Source: Albimonas pacifica (GTDB lineage Bacteria; Pseudomonadota; Alphaproteobacteria; Rhodobacterales; Rhodobacteraceae). Taken from it: a DNA stretch of 64,000 bases. The position numbers and the translations under genes are program-made. Shown piece by piece: positions 1-8,231 of the stretch (positions are counted from its first letter, which is position 1; each line of letters begins with the position of its first letter). The notes beneath the pieces are model-generated. The model did not search any database. It had not been told where the DNA came from and worked only from the letters and a program-made list of their open reading frames with translations. The stretch lies in assembly GCF_900113695.1 (NCBI RefSeq), contig NZ_FOQH01000011.1, positions 124,001 through 188,000 on the forward strand, written 5' to 3'.

Positions 1-325
1 CCGCGGTGATCCCCGCCCCCACCGCCGAGGCCAGCGCCACCGCGTCGAGCCAGTCGAGCGCGCGCCGCCGGCTCTCGAGCCGCGGCGCCCAGACGAAGCA
101 GATCAGGCCGGCGGCGCAGGCGACGAGGATGTTGGCGGGCTCGCCCACCCAGAACACCGGCTGGCGGTCGAGGATCACGTCGCGCGCCGTGCCTCCGCCG
201 ACGGCCGTGATCACCGCCAGGAACAGGAACCCCACCGGGTCGAGCTGCGCCCGGCTCGCCGCCAGCCCCCCGGTCAGGCCGAAGACGAAGACGGAGGCGT
301 AGTCGAGGGCCTCGGCGGTGGTCAT
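1..325 (-). CDS. TRIC cation channel / UPF0126 family membrane protein (3' end outside window)
   Basis: Reading the complement from an ATG at 325-323 gives about 108 residues of a hydrophobic protein that runs off the left edge. It carries the family hallmark GGGTARD followed by PVFW at about residues 43-60, as in the YicG/YadS (UPF0126) proteins related to trimeric intracellular cation channels, so a potassium/monovalent-cation channel in the inner membrane is the likely role. Three hydrophobic segments are visible and the family normally has about 200 residues. A GGAG ribosome site lies seven bases before the start. Nothing indicates its regulation. Confidence 0.85.
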   Translation of the reverse strand, partial: MTTAEALDYASVFVFGLTGGLAASRAQLDPVGFLFLAVITAVGGGTARDVILDRQPVFWVGEPANILVACAAGLICFVWAPRLESRRRALDWLDAVALASAVGAGITA

Positions 326-976
326 TGCGGGTCTCCTGTCGGCGGCGCGCGCAGGATGCGCGGGCGCAGCGGCGGGGACAAGGGCGGGGACAGGCGCGGA
401 GACAGGAGAGGGGAGAAGGGCGGGGAGGACGGCGGCGGATGCCGGCCGGCCGCCGGCGCGGCGCCGCGCGTCCCGCCGGCGCGGCTGGACCGGGCGCCCG
501 GTCCGGCGCCGGCGCCGCCCTGGGGCGGGAGCGCCGCGACGGCTGGCGCGCCGGGAGCGGGCGTCCGGCCCGCGGCGCAGGGTCGGCGGGTTCTCCCGGA
601 GGCGCCGTTTCCTGCGGCGCGCGGCAGGAGGAGGGCCCCGGCGCGGCGCCCGGCCGATGCGCGCCTCCGCCGGGCGCCCGGAGGCGGGCGCGCCGGCGCG
701 GCCCGCCGGCCGGAGCGCCGCGACGACGGGCGCGGCCGGGGCGGACGTCCGGCCCGCGGCGCAGGGTCGGCGGCATCGCGCGGGGGCGACGTTTCCAGCG
801 GGCGACGTTTCCGGGGGGCGACGGGGGGGCACGCGCCGGTCAGGGGCGCAGGCGGCGCGGGCGGGCGGGAGGCGGGCGCCGAGCCGCGGCAGGGGGGCGG
901 GGGGCGTCGCGGCGGGTTGGAAAGACCGGCTCCGGGCGCCATCGTGGCGGACGACGCTTGGGGCATGGGAGGGACG
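326..976. other. Intergenic region, no gene seen
   Basis: About 650 bases between two divergent membrane-protein genes. All six frames are open for long distances only because the sequence is almost free of A and T; the translations are Arg/Gly/Ala/Pro-rich and show no domain. It holds a direct repeat (528-589 and 712-773) and three GCGACGTTTCC-like motifs around 785-835. Promoters for both flanking genes should lie here, but I cannot place one. Confidence 0.6.
528..773. repeat. Imperfect direct repeat, about 62 bp, two copies
   Basis: The copies are 528-589 and 712-773. Both start with GGAGCGCCGCGAC and both end in a shared 28-base block (562-589 and 746-773) that contains GGCCCGCGGCGCAGGG. 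The middle is diverged. The copies are 184 bases apart in a gene-free stretch; no function is evident. Confidence 0.7.
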
Positions 977-1702
977 ATGGAGACGACGCTGGCGCTGATG
1001 CCGCGGTTCTTCGGCTGGGCCGACATCTCGGCCGTCGTGCTGTTCCTGGTCGCCTGGAACGGCATGACGTGGCTGGTGGAGAACCCGCCCGCCTCCCGCC
1101 CCTCGGTCCACAAGATCATGGCCGCCCACCGGCTGACCTGGATGCAGGCGATGCTGCACCGCGAGCCGCGGATCATGGACGCCTCGCTGCTGAACGCGCT
1201 GCGCTCGGGCTGCGCCTTCTTCGCCTCGGGCTGCATGATCGCCATCGGCGGCGTGGTGGCGCTGCTGGGCCAGGCCGACCGGCTGGCGACCGTCGCCCAC
1301 GACCTGCGCCTCGACACGGCGATGTCGCGCGCGGGGTGGGAGGCCAAGCTGCTGGTGCTGGCGCTGGTGCTGGTCTCGGCCTTCATGAAGTTCGTCTGGG
1401 CGCACCGCCTGTTCGGCTACTGCGCGGTGCTGATGGGCGCCATCGGCAGCGACCCCGCCGACCCGCGCAACCTGGCGCTGGCCCGCAAGGCCGCGGCGAT
1501 CAACATCAACGCCGCGCGCAACTTCAACCGCGGCATGCGCACCACCTATTTCTCGCTGGCCCTGCTGACCTGGCTGCTGGGGGCGATCCCGCTGGCGCTG
1601 GCAACGCTGGCCACCGTGCTCTCGCTCTACCGGCGGGAGTTCCGCTCCGCCTCGCGCGACGCGCTGCTGGCCGAGGACGAGCCGCCGGTGCCGGGAAGCT
1701 GA
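977..1702 (+). CDS. DUF599 domain-containing membrane protein
   Basis: A 241-residue integral membrane protein of the DUF599 family (function unknown). Hydrophobic segments lie near residues 10-30, 75-105, 125-150 and 195-220, interrupted by a conserved-looking cytoplasmic stretch with HRLTWMQAMLHREPRIMDA and RNFNRGMRTTYFSLALLTW. I chose the ATG at 977 because GGGAGGG precedes it by four bases; an in-frame ATG at 965 would destroy that spacing. It is convergent with ptsP, so it is probably transcribed alone. Confidence 0.8.
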   Translation: METTLALMPRFFGWADISAVVLFLVAWNGMTWLVENPPASRPSVHKIMAAHRLTWMQAMLHREPRIMDASLLNALRSGCAFFASGCMIAIGGVVALLGQADRLATVAHDLRLDTAMSRAGWEAKLLVLALVLVSAFMKFVWAHRLFGYCAVLMGAIGSDPADPRNLALARKAAAININAARNFNRGMRTTYFSLALLTWLLGAIPLALATLATVLSLYRREFRSASRDALLAEDEPPVPGS

Positions 1703-1879
1703 GGCCCCGCGCCGGCCCCCGTCGGACCCGACGCCCGCGTCAGGCGCCCTGCCGCCGGCCGCCCGGCGCCGCGCCGGAGCCTCGGCCCGTCTCCCGCCGC
1801 GGGAGACGGCGCCCCCGCGCGCGCACGCCCGCCCCGCGCCGCGGGCGAAGCCTTCGCCCCGGGCGCGACGGCCGACGCG

Positions 1880-1899
1880 GCGCCCCCCGCGAGGGGCGC
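1880..1899 (-). terminator. Hairpin just after ptsP stop
   Basis: Arms GCGCCCC (1880-1886) and GGGGCGC (1893-1899) with a six-base loop, six bases beyond the ptsP stop codon. The flank contains GCCGACGCGGCGCC, which recurs after two other genes. No T-run follows, so intrinsic termination is an inference. Confidence 0.5.
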
Positions 1900-1904
1900 G
1901 GCGC

Positions 1905-4175
1905 TCAGAGCATCTCGCCCAGGCCCGCGTCCCGCGCCCAGCCGGCCAGGGGCCCGCGCAGGTTCACGTCGCCCCGCGCGATGCCCGCGTCGATCACGCC
2001 GCGCGCCTCGCGCAGGTCGGCCGAGCGCAGCAGGCGCTTCACCGGGCCGATCGAGGCCGGGCGCATCGACAGCGTCCGCAGCCCCATCGCCGCCAGCGCC
2101 AGCGCCTCCAGCGGGCGGCCCGAGTCCTCGCCGCAGTAGCTCAGCGGCGTGCCATGGGCCTCGCAACGCTGCACGATCAGCTCGATGAAGCGCAGGTAGG
2201 AGGCGTTGAACATGTCGTAGCGCTTGCGCACCCGCTCGTTCTCGCGGTCGGCGGCGAAGAAGAACTGCTTCAGGTCGTTGCCGCCGATCGAGATGAAATC
2301 CGACTCGCGAAAGAACCGGTCCGGCGCGAAGGCGAGGCTCGGCGTCTCCAGCATCGCCCCGATCTCCAGGCGCTGCGGGGCCGGCCAGCCGTTGCGGATG
2401 TGCCGCTCGAGCTGCTCGAGCACCATGTCGCGCGCGGCGGTGAACTCCGAGGCCTGGGTGATCATCGGGAACATGATCGCGAAGGGCCGGCCCGCCGCGC
2501 CGCGCAGCAGCGACTGCACCTGCATCTTCAGTATATTGGGCCGGTCCAGCGAGATCCGGATCGCCCGCCAGCCCAGCGCCGGGTTCGGCTCGTCCTGGGG
2601 CTTCATGTAGGGAAGCACCTTGTCCGAGCCGATGTCGAGCGTGCGGAACACCACCCGCTTGCCCCGGGAATGGCTGAGCACCCGGTCGTAGAGCGCCGCC
2701 TGCTCGCCGCGCATCGGCACGCGGGCGCGGATCAGGAACTGCAGCTCGGTGCGGTAGAGGCCCACGCCCTCGGCGCCCGATCCCTCCAGCGAGGGCAGGT
2801 CGGTCAGGAGGCCCGCGTTCATGTGCAGCCCGATGCGCACCCCGTCGAGGGTCTGCGCCGGCTCGTCGCGCAGCGCCCGCCAGGCCTCGGCGGCCTGGGC
2901 GCGCATGTCGAGCTTCTCGCGGAAGGCGCCGAGGATGGTGTCGTCGGGGCGCAGGTGCACCGCGCCGACGTCGCCGTCGACCAGGATCGGGTCGCCGTTG
3001 CGCGCCTCCATGGTGATGCGGTCGGCCTGGATCACCAGCGGGATCGCCAGCGCCCGCGCGACGATGGCGGCGTGGGAGCCGATGGCCCCTTCCTGCAGCA
3101 CCACGCCCTTGAGCTGGTCGCCGTAGTCGAGCAGCTCGCCGGGGCCGATGTTGCGCGCCACCAGCACCGCGTTCTCGGGCACCACCCGGGGCCCGCGGTC
3201 GCCCTGCAGGTGACGCATCAGCCGGTTGCCGAGATCGTCGAGGTCGTGGGCCCGCTCGCGCAGGTAGGGATCCGCGATCCGCGCCAGCCGCGCGCGGACC
3301 GAGGTCTGCTCGCGCTCCACCGCCACCTCGGCCGCGAGCCCTGAGTCGACCGAGGCCAGCATCCGCTTCAGCCAGCCCTTGTCATGGGCGAACATCCGGT
3401 AGGCCTCGAGCACGTCGCGATGCTCGCCCGAGCCGCCCAGCAGGTCGCCCGAGAGCATGCCGTCGACCTCGCCGCGCAGCGACTCGATGGCCTCCAGCAG
3501 GCGGCGGCGCTCTTCTTCGACGTCCTCGGCGACGGGGTTCGGGGTGGCCTCGCGCGGCTCGTGCAGATGCACCACGCCCTCGGCCGCGCCCTCCTGCGCG
3601 GCGAGGCCGCGGGCGTAGAAGGGGCGCACGTGGGCGCCGGCGAGCTCCGCGTCGCCCTCGCCGAGGAAGGCGCCCAGCTCGGTCATCTCGGCGAGCAGCA
3701 TGGCGACGACTTCCAGACCGTGGACGTCGTCCTCGGAATAGTCGCGCGCGTCGCGGTTCTGCACGACGAGCACGCCCATCACCTCGCCCAGGCGCTGGAT
3801 GGGGACGCCGAGGAAGGCGTTGAACACCTCCTCGTCGGTGCCGGGGATGTACTGGAAGCCGCGGGTGCGCTGGGCGTCGGCGGTGTTGATCGGCTCGGAG
3901 CGCAGGGCGATCTGGCCGACCAGGCCCTGCCCGACCCGCAGGCGGGCGTTGTGCACGGCGGCGGGGTTGAGGCCCTCTGTCGCGCAGAGCTCGAGCGTGC
4001 GGTCGCCCCGGCGCAGGTAGATCGAGCAGACCTCGGCGTCCATCGAGCGCGAGATCAGGGTCACGATCCGGTCGAGGCGCTGCTGGCCGTCGCCCGCCTC
4101 CGCCATCACCCCGGCGAGCCGCCGGAGCAGGAGGCGCGAGCCCCCGCCCGTGTCGATGCTGCCCGGCTGGTTCAT
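1905..4175 (-). CDS. ptsP: Phosphoenolpyruvate-protein phosphotransferase of the nitrogen PTS (EI-Ntr, PtsP)
   Basis: A 756-residue cytoplasmic enzyme that takes phosphate from PEP and passes it to NPr (PtsO), the first step of the regulatory nitrogen PTS. Domains in order: GAF (about residues 15-165), EI N-terminal domain (about 190-340), phosphohistidine domain with EGAIGSHAAIVAR (His near 368), and the PEP-binding barrel with GVGLYRTELQFL, GSDKVLPY and the catalytic Cys in SYCGED (near 681). The N-terminal GAF distinguishes PtsP from the sugar EI. Length fits the family. The start has GAGGGACGG upstream. No ptsO or ptsN lies nearby. lysC is upstream on the same strand, 190 bases away. Confidence 0.95.
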   Translation of the reverse strand: MNQPGSIDTGGGSRLLLRRLAGVMAEAGDGQQRLDRIVTLISRSMDAEVCSIYLRRGDRTLELCATEGLNPAAVHNARLRVGQGLVGQIALRSEPINTADAQRTRGFQYIPGTDEEVFNAFLGVPIQRLGEVMGVLVVQNRDARDYSEDDVHGLEVVAMLLAEMTELGAFLGEGDAELAGAHVRPFYARGLAAQEGAAEGVVHLHEPREATPNPVAEDVEEERRRLLEAIESLRGEVDGMLSGDLLGGSGEHRDVLEAYRMFAHDKGWLKRMLASVDSGLAAEVAVEREQTSVRARLARIADPYLRERAHDLDDLGNRLMRHLQGDRGPRVVPENAVLVARNIGPGELLDYGDQLKGVVLQEGAIGSHAAIVARALAIPLVIQADRITMEARNGDPILVDGDVGAVHLRPDDTILGAFREKLDMRAQAAEAWRALRDEPAQTLDGVRIGLHMNAGLLTDLPSLEGSGAEGVGLYRTELQFLIRARVPMRGEQAALYDRVLSHSRGKRVVFRTLDIGSDKVLPYMKPQDEPNPALGWRAIRISLDRPNILKMQVQSLLRGAAGRPFAIMFPMITQASEFTAARDMVLEQLERHIRNGWPAPQRLEIGAMLETPSLAFAPDRFFRESDFISIGGNDLKQFFFAADRENERVRKRYDMFNASYLRFIELIVQRCEAHGTPLSYCGEDSGRPLEALALAAMGLRTLSMRPASIGPVKRLLRSADLREARGVIDAGIARGDVNLRGPLAGWARDAGLGEML

Positions 4176-4365
4176 GGCCGTCGGTCCGTCCCTCGCGCAC
4201 GCCCGGCGGCGCGACGTCGCGCGGCCCGGCCCTCCCTGTCTAGCACGGCGTCCGGGCGGGCCACGACCCCCCGTATCGCGGGGGCGCGCGACGTCGCCCG
4301 GGCCCTGCCCCGGCGTGTCGCCCCTCGCGTCCCCGGCCCCTCCCCGGCCCGGGACGCGCGCGGGC

Positions 4366-5613
4366 TCAGTCCTTCTCGAGCTCGAAGGCGTCGTGCAGCG
4401 CCTGCACGGCGAGCTCCATGTACTTGCGGTCGACGAGCACCGAGATCTTGATCTCCGAGGTGGCGACGACCTTGAGGTTCACGCCCTCGCGCGCCAGCGC
4501 CTCGAACATCTTCTTGGCCACGCCCGCGTGGGAGCGCATGCCGATGCCGACCACCGAGACCTTCGACACGTCCGTGTCCGCGATCAGCGTGCGGAACTTC
4601 AGCGCGCCCGAGGCCTGCGCCGCCTCCAGCGCCTTGCGCGCCTTGGCGATGTCGTCGGTCGGCAGCGAGAAGGTCATGTCGGTCAGACCCTCGGCCGAGA
4701 TGTTCTGGACGATCATGTCCACGTTGATGCCGGCCTCGGCGAGCGGGCCGAAGATCGCGGCGGCGACGCCGGGGCGATCCTCGACGCCCGCCACCGTCAC
4801 CTTCGCTTCGTCGCGCGAGAAGGCGACGCCGCTGACCACCTTGGATTCCATGATCTCCTCCTCGTCGCAGACGAGCGTGCCGGGTTCGTCGTTGAAGCTG
4901 GACCGCACCATCAGGCGGACCTTGTAGCGAAGCGCCAGTTCCACCGAGCGGGTCTGGAGCACCTTGGCCCCCAGGCTCGCCAGCTCCAGCATCTCCTCGT
5001 AGGCGATGCGGTCGAGCTTGCGGGCCTTGCGCTCGACGCGGGGGTCGGTCGTGTAGACGCCGTCCACGTCGGTGTAGATGTCGCAGCGCTCGGCCCCGAG
5101 CGCCGCGGCGAAGGCCACCGCGGAGGTGTCCGAGCCGCCCCGGCCCAGGGTCGAGATCCGCCCGTCCGGCCCGATCCCCTGGAAGCCCGCGATGACCGCG
5201 TGGAGCCCTTCGGCGAACTTCTGGTCGAGCCTGGTGGTGTCGATGTCCTCGATCCGCGCGGCCCCGTGGGCGCCGGTGGTCTTCAGCGGCACCTGCCAGC
5301 CCTGCCAGGAGCGGGCGGGCACGCCCAGCTCCTGCAGCGCCAGCGCCATCAGGCCGGAGGTCACCTGCTCGCCGCTCGCCACCACGGCGTCGTATTCGCG
5401 CGCGTCGTAGAAGCCGCCGCTGTTGGAGCCGGGCGGGTTGGCGGCGTCGCGCACCCAGGCGACCAGCTCGTTGGTCTTGCCGGACATGGCGGAGACGACG
5501 ACGGCGACTTCATAGCCGGCGTCGACCTCGCGTTTCACCTTGAGGGCGGCCGCGCGGATGCGGTCGAGGTCGGCGACGGAGGTGCCGCCGAATTTCATCA
5601 CGAGCCTGGGCAT
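4366..5613 (-). CDS. lysC: Aspartate kinase
   Basis: A 415-residue enzyme that phosphorylates aspartate, the first step towards lysine, threonine and methionine. The N-terminal kinase core starts VMKFGGTSVAD and includes GRGGSDTSAVA near residue 150; two ACT domains fill residues about 265-410 (VAGVEDRPGVAA, VSVVGIGMRSHAGV) and normally give feedback inhibition by lysine and/or threonine. Length is that of the single-function Gram-negative/alphaproteobacterial type, not the fused ThrA type. GAGGGGGG lies upstream of the ATG. It is followed by ptsP on the same strand, an arrangement familiar in alphaproteobacteria. Confidence 0.97.
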   Translation of the reverse strand: MPRLVMKFGGTSVADLDRIRAAALKVKREVDAGYEVAVVVSAMSGKTNELVAWVRDAANPPGSNSGGFYDAREYDAVVASGEQVTSGLMALALQELGVPARSWQGWQVPLKTTGAHGAARIEDIDTTRLDQKFAEGLHAVIAGFQGIGPDGRISTLGRGGSDTSAVAFAAALGAERCDIYTDVDGVYTTDPRVERKARKLDRIAYEEMLELASLGAKVLQTRSVELALRYKVRLMVRSSFNDEPGTLVCDEEEIMESKVVSGVAFSRDEAKVTVAGVEDRPGVAAAIFGPLAEAGINVDMIVQNISAEGLTDMTFSLPTDDIAKARKALEAAQASGALKFRTLIADTDVSKVSVVGIGMRSHAGVAKKMFEALAREGVNLKVVATSEIKISVLVDRKYMELAVQALHDAFELEKD

Positions 5614-6054
5614 GGGCGCCGGTCACCCCCCTCGAAGGGACGTCTGGATAGGTCGCGCGCCTCTTACGGGAGCGTGCGGGCGCGTGCAAGGCGGCGCGGC
5701 GGACGAAGGCGCCGCGTCGGGCGTCGCGCCCGGGGGCTCCGCCCCGCCCGCGGCGCGCGGCAGGCGGCGCGGCGGCGGCCCGGGAGCCCGGGGCGGACCG
5801 CGGCGCACGACCGGCGGGGCAGGCGCGGGCGGGGACCTCGGGCGCGGGCGGCACGGGCTGCGCGGACGGAGACGGGCGGCGCCAGCGGCGATCTCGGGCG
5901 CGGGCCGCGACGGGCCGCGACGGGCCGCGACGGGCCGCGACGGGCCGCGACGGGCCGCGACGGGCCGCGACGGGCCGGCGCATCGCGTAAACCTTTCGTC
6001 AACCCTCCCGGCGCAGAGTGCTTTACGCCATATTCATCTCCCGGGAAGCCGCCG
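5614..6054. other. Intergenic region with a 10-bp tandem repeat
   Basis: About 440 bases between divergent lysC and a hypothetical gene. It contains GGCGCCGCGTCGGGC at 5709-5723 (the complement of the 3'-end motif seen after several genes), the decamer array at 5901-5977, and a less GC-rich stretch at 5985-6040 that probably holds the promoter of the gene at 6055. I see no coding sequence. Confidence 0.6.
5901..5977. repeat. Tandem repeat, CGGGCCGCGA x7 plus a partial unit
   Basis: Seven perfect head-to-tail copies of CGGGCCGCGA cover 5901-5970 and a partial eighth copy reaches 5977. The array ends about 75 bases before the start codon at 6055, upstream of its presumed promoter. Ten bases is close to one helical turn, so the units would lie on one DNA face. 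Perfect identity suggests recent expansion. Confidence 0.95.
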
Positions 6055-6825
6055 ATGCGCGTCCTGTCCTCCGTCGCCTCGCTCGCCCGCTCCCGGCGGC
6101 CGGAGCGGACGCGCGGCCCGGCTGCGGGCCACGCCCTCGCCGCCGTTCCGGCCGCCGGGGCTGGAGCCTCCCACGCCGCCGGTCGCTCGCCCCCCGGACC
6201 CGAGGACGAGACGCGCCGCGACGCCCGGCTCGACGCGTTGCTGGAGCGCGCCCGCGCCCGCATGGCCCGCACGATGGCCGAGGGCGGCGAGGCGCGCGCC
6301 GCCGCCGCCTCGCACGAGGGGCCCGAAGGCGCAGGCAGGGACGCGCCCGACGCCGCGCTCCGGCCGAGCGGCCTGGGCTGGACCTACGCCGCGGCCTCCT
6401 CCGACGGCATCCGCGCCAGCGCCTGGAGCGACCGGCTGGCCCGCGCCCGCCTGCGCGCGGGCGGAGGGGGCGCGGGGCTGCCCGGCTCGACGCCCGTCTC
6501 CGGCGTTCATGCGGCGGGAACCGGTCCGTTCCGCCTCTCGGCCCGCGAGGCGGCGGTGGTGATCGGCCCCGACTTCGGCGAGGACGTGTTCGACGTGGCC
6601 CCCGGCCAATGCCTCGTCTTCGCCTTCTCGGCGCCGCCGCCCACGGGTCTCGCCGGCGTCGAGATCGCGGCCGAGAAGGACGCCATGCGCCTCGCCCTGG
6701 TCGAGGGGCCGGTGGTCCGGCTGCGCGGCCTCGACGCCTCCGGCCGGGTGACCCTGAGCATGAACGACGAGGAGATCGAGCTCTCGCCCGGCGCCCCCGC
6801 CGCGGCTGTCGACGCCCGCATCTGA
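6055..6825 (+). CDS. Hypothetical protein, not recognised
   Basis: A 256-residue protein with no family I recognise. The first 65 residues are low-complexity Ala/Arg/Pro, residues about 70-130 are charged and partly helical, and the C-terminal 90 residues look like a compact beta-rich domain (for example FDVAPGQCLVFAFSAPP and ALVEGPVVRLRGLDASGRV). The ATG at 6055 is preceded by CCGGGAAG and by a locally AT-richer stretch, which supports a real gene rather than chance openness. It has no signal peptide or clear membrane span. It stands alone between the decamer repeat and the 27-bp array. Confidence 0.6.
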   Translation: MRVLSSVASLARSRRPERTRGPAAGHALAAVPAAGAGASHAAGRSPPGPEDETRRDARLDALLERARARMARTMAEGGEARAAAASHEGPEGAGRDAPDAALRPSGLGWTYAAASSDGIRASAWSDRLARARLRAGGGGAGLPGSTPVSGVHAAGTGPFRLSAREAAVVIGPDFGEDVFDVAPGQCLVFAFSAPPPTGLAGVEIAAEKDAMRLALVEGPVVRLRGLDASGRVTLSMNDEEIELSPGAPAAAVDARI

Positions 6826-6906
6826 ACGCCGGCGCCCGGCCGCCCGCAGCTCGCCGCCATCTCGCCCGCCCGCACGGGCCGGGGATCTCGCGCGACCTCG
6901 CGACCG

Positions 6907-7114
6907 CCCTACGTGCCGCAGGCGCGACGCCTGACAGCGCGCTCCAGGCGCGACGCATGCCCCCGGACCGCACGCGTGACGCATGCCCCCGGGCCGCAGG
7001 CGTGACGCATGCGCCCGGGCCTCAGGCGTGACGCATGCCCCGCGCGCCGCAGGCGCGACGCATGCCCCGCGCGCCGCAGGCGCGACGCATGCCCCGCGCG
7101 CCGCAGGCGCGACG
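6907..7114. repeat. 27-bp tandem repeat array, about eight units
   Basis: Units of 27 bases run from about 6907 to 7114; the last complete ones (7042-7068 and 7069-7095) are identical and the earlier ones diverge. The unit has the form GCGCGCC, three bases, GGCGCGACGC, three bases, CCCC, so each unit carries a GCGCC/GGCGC inverted repeat. The array lies downstream of both flanking genes, which are convergent. A homologous 27-bp array sits at 31624-31758. Confidence 0.9.
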
Positions 7115-7168
7115 CCGGTCTCGCGCCGCGAGCCCGACAGGACCCGCAGGCGCGCGGCCCGACGCGGC

Positions 7169-7185
7169 GCCCCCCGGCAGGGGGC
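7169..7185 (-). terminator. Hairpin after the beta-hydroxyacid dehydrogenase gene
   Basis: GCCCCC (7169-7174) pairs with GGGGGC (7180-7185), 16 bases beyond the stop of the minus-strand gene. The flank carries CCCGACGCGGCGCC, the same motif as after ptsP. There is no clear T-run. Confidence 0.45.
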
Positions 7186-7200
7186 CCCGCGCAGCGGGGC

Positions 7201-8064
7201 TCAGCCGAGACGCTTGATCAGGGAGGAGGTGTCCCAGCGCCCGCCGCCCATCTGCTGGACCTGGGCGTAGAACTGGTCGACGAGCGCCGCCACCGGCAGC
7301 GAGGCGCCGTTCTCGCGCGCCTCGGCGAGGCAAATGCCCAGGTCCTTGCGCATCCAGTCCACCGCGAAGCCGAAGTCGAACTGGTCGGCCAGCATCGTCT
7401 TGTGGCGGTTCTCCATCTGCCACGAGCCCGCCGCGCCCTTGGAGATCACGTCGACCACCGCCTCGCCGTCGAGCCCGGCCTTCTGCGCGAAGGCCAGCCC
7501 CTCCGCGAGGCCCTGCACCAGGCCCGCGATGCAGATCTGGTTGACCATCTTGGTCAGCTGCCCCGAGCCCGAAGGCCCCAGCAGCCGGCAGGAGCGCGCG
7601 AAGCAGCCGATCACCGGCTCGGCCCTGGCGTAGGGCGCCTCGTCGCCGCCGCACATCACCGTGAGCACGCCGTTCTCGGCGCCCGCCTGGCCGCCGGAGA
7701 CGGGGGCGTCGATGAAATCCGCGCCGTGCTCGGCGGCGGCGGCGTGAAGCTCCCGCGCCACGCCGGCCGAGGCGGTGGTGTTGTCGATGAAGATCGCGCC
7801 GGCGTGCAGCCCCTCGAAGGCGCCGCCGGGGCCGGTGGTCACCTGGCGCAGGTCGTCGTCGTTGCCCACGCAGGCGAAGACGAACTCCGCGCCCTCGGCC
7901 GCGCCGGCGGGGCTGGCGGCCATCTTCCCGCCGTGGGTCTCGACCCATTTCTCGGCCTTGGCGTGGGTGCGGTTCCAGACCGTCACCTCGTGCCCCTTGG
8001 CCTGCAGGTGGCCGGCCATGGGGAAGCCCATCACCCCCAGTCCGATGAACGCGCATTTGGCCAT
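7201..8064 (-). CDS. NAD(P)-dependent beta-hydroxyacid dehydrogenase (3-hydroxyisobutyrate dehydrogenase family)
   Basis: A 287-residue oxidoreductase of the 3-hydroxyisobutyrate / tartronate semialdehyde / succinate-semialdehyde reductase family. The Rossmann motif FIGLGVMGFPMAGHL is at the N-terminus, the substrate-binding motif DAPVSGGQAGAENG is near residue 119, and the catalytic Lys is in GQLTKMVNQ (about residue 172). The C-terminal helical domain is complete. GGAGGACC precedes the ATG. The substrate cannot be told from sequence: there are no valine-degradation or glyoxylate genes next to it. It is divergent from the penicillin acylase family gene. Confidence 0.85.
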   Translation of the reverse strand: MAKCAFIGLGVMGFPMAGHLQAKGHEVTVWNRTHAKAEKWVETHGGKMAASPAGAAEGAEFVFACVGNDDDLRQVTTGPGGAFEGLHAGAIFIDNTTASAGVARELHAAAAEHGADFIDAPVSGGQAGAENGVLTVMCGGDEAPYARAEPVIGCFARSCRLLGPSGSGQLTKMVNQICIAGLVQGLAEGLAFAQKAGLDGEAVVDVISKGAAGSWQMENRHKTMLADQFDFGFAVDWMRKDLGICLAEARENGASLPVAALVDQFYAQVQQMGGGRWDTSSLIKRLG

Positions 8065-8231
8065 GGGAGGTCCTCCATGAGTGCATCCGCGGGCGCGGCG
8101 TCGCCCGCCCTGAGGGCTGGAAACTGTCCGCCGGGAGTGGTCAGGTCAAGCCGCCGGAGAATCGGCCCCTCCGCGCGGGACGCCGGGGCGGGCGGGCGCC
8201 GGCGGCCTCGGGACCCTGGCAGGACGGCGGA

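Noticed and set aside
326-976. Long overlapping open frames in the first intergenic region
   Set aside because: Arg/Gly/Ala-only composition, no ribosome site at the right place and no domain; openness follows from the near absence of A and T.
5901-5977. Replication origin iterons
   Set aside because: The decamers are GC-only with no DnaA-box-like or AT-rich melting region and no replication gene nearby.
6907-7114. CRISPR array
   Set aside because: Units are directly contiguous 27-mers without unique spacers, and no cas genes are present.
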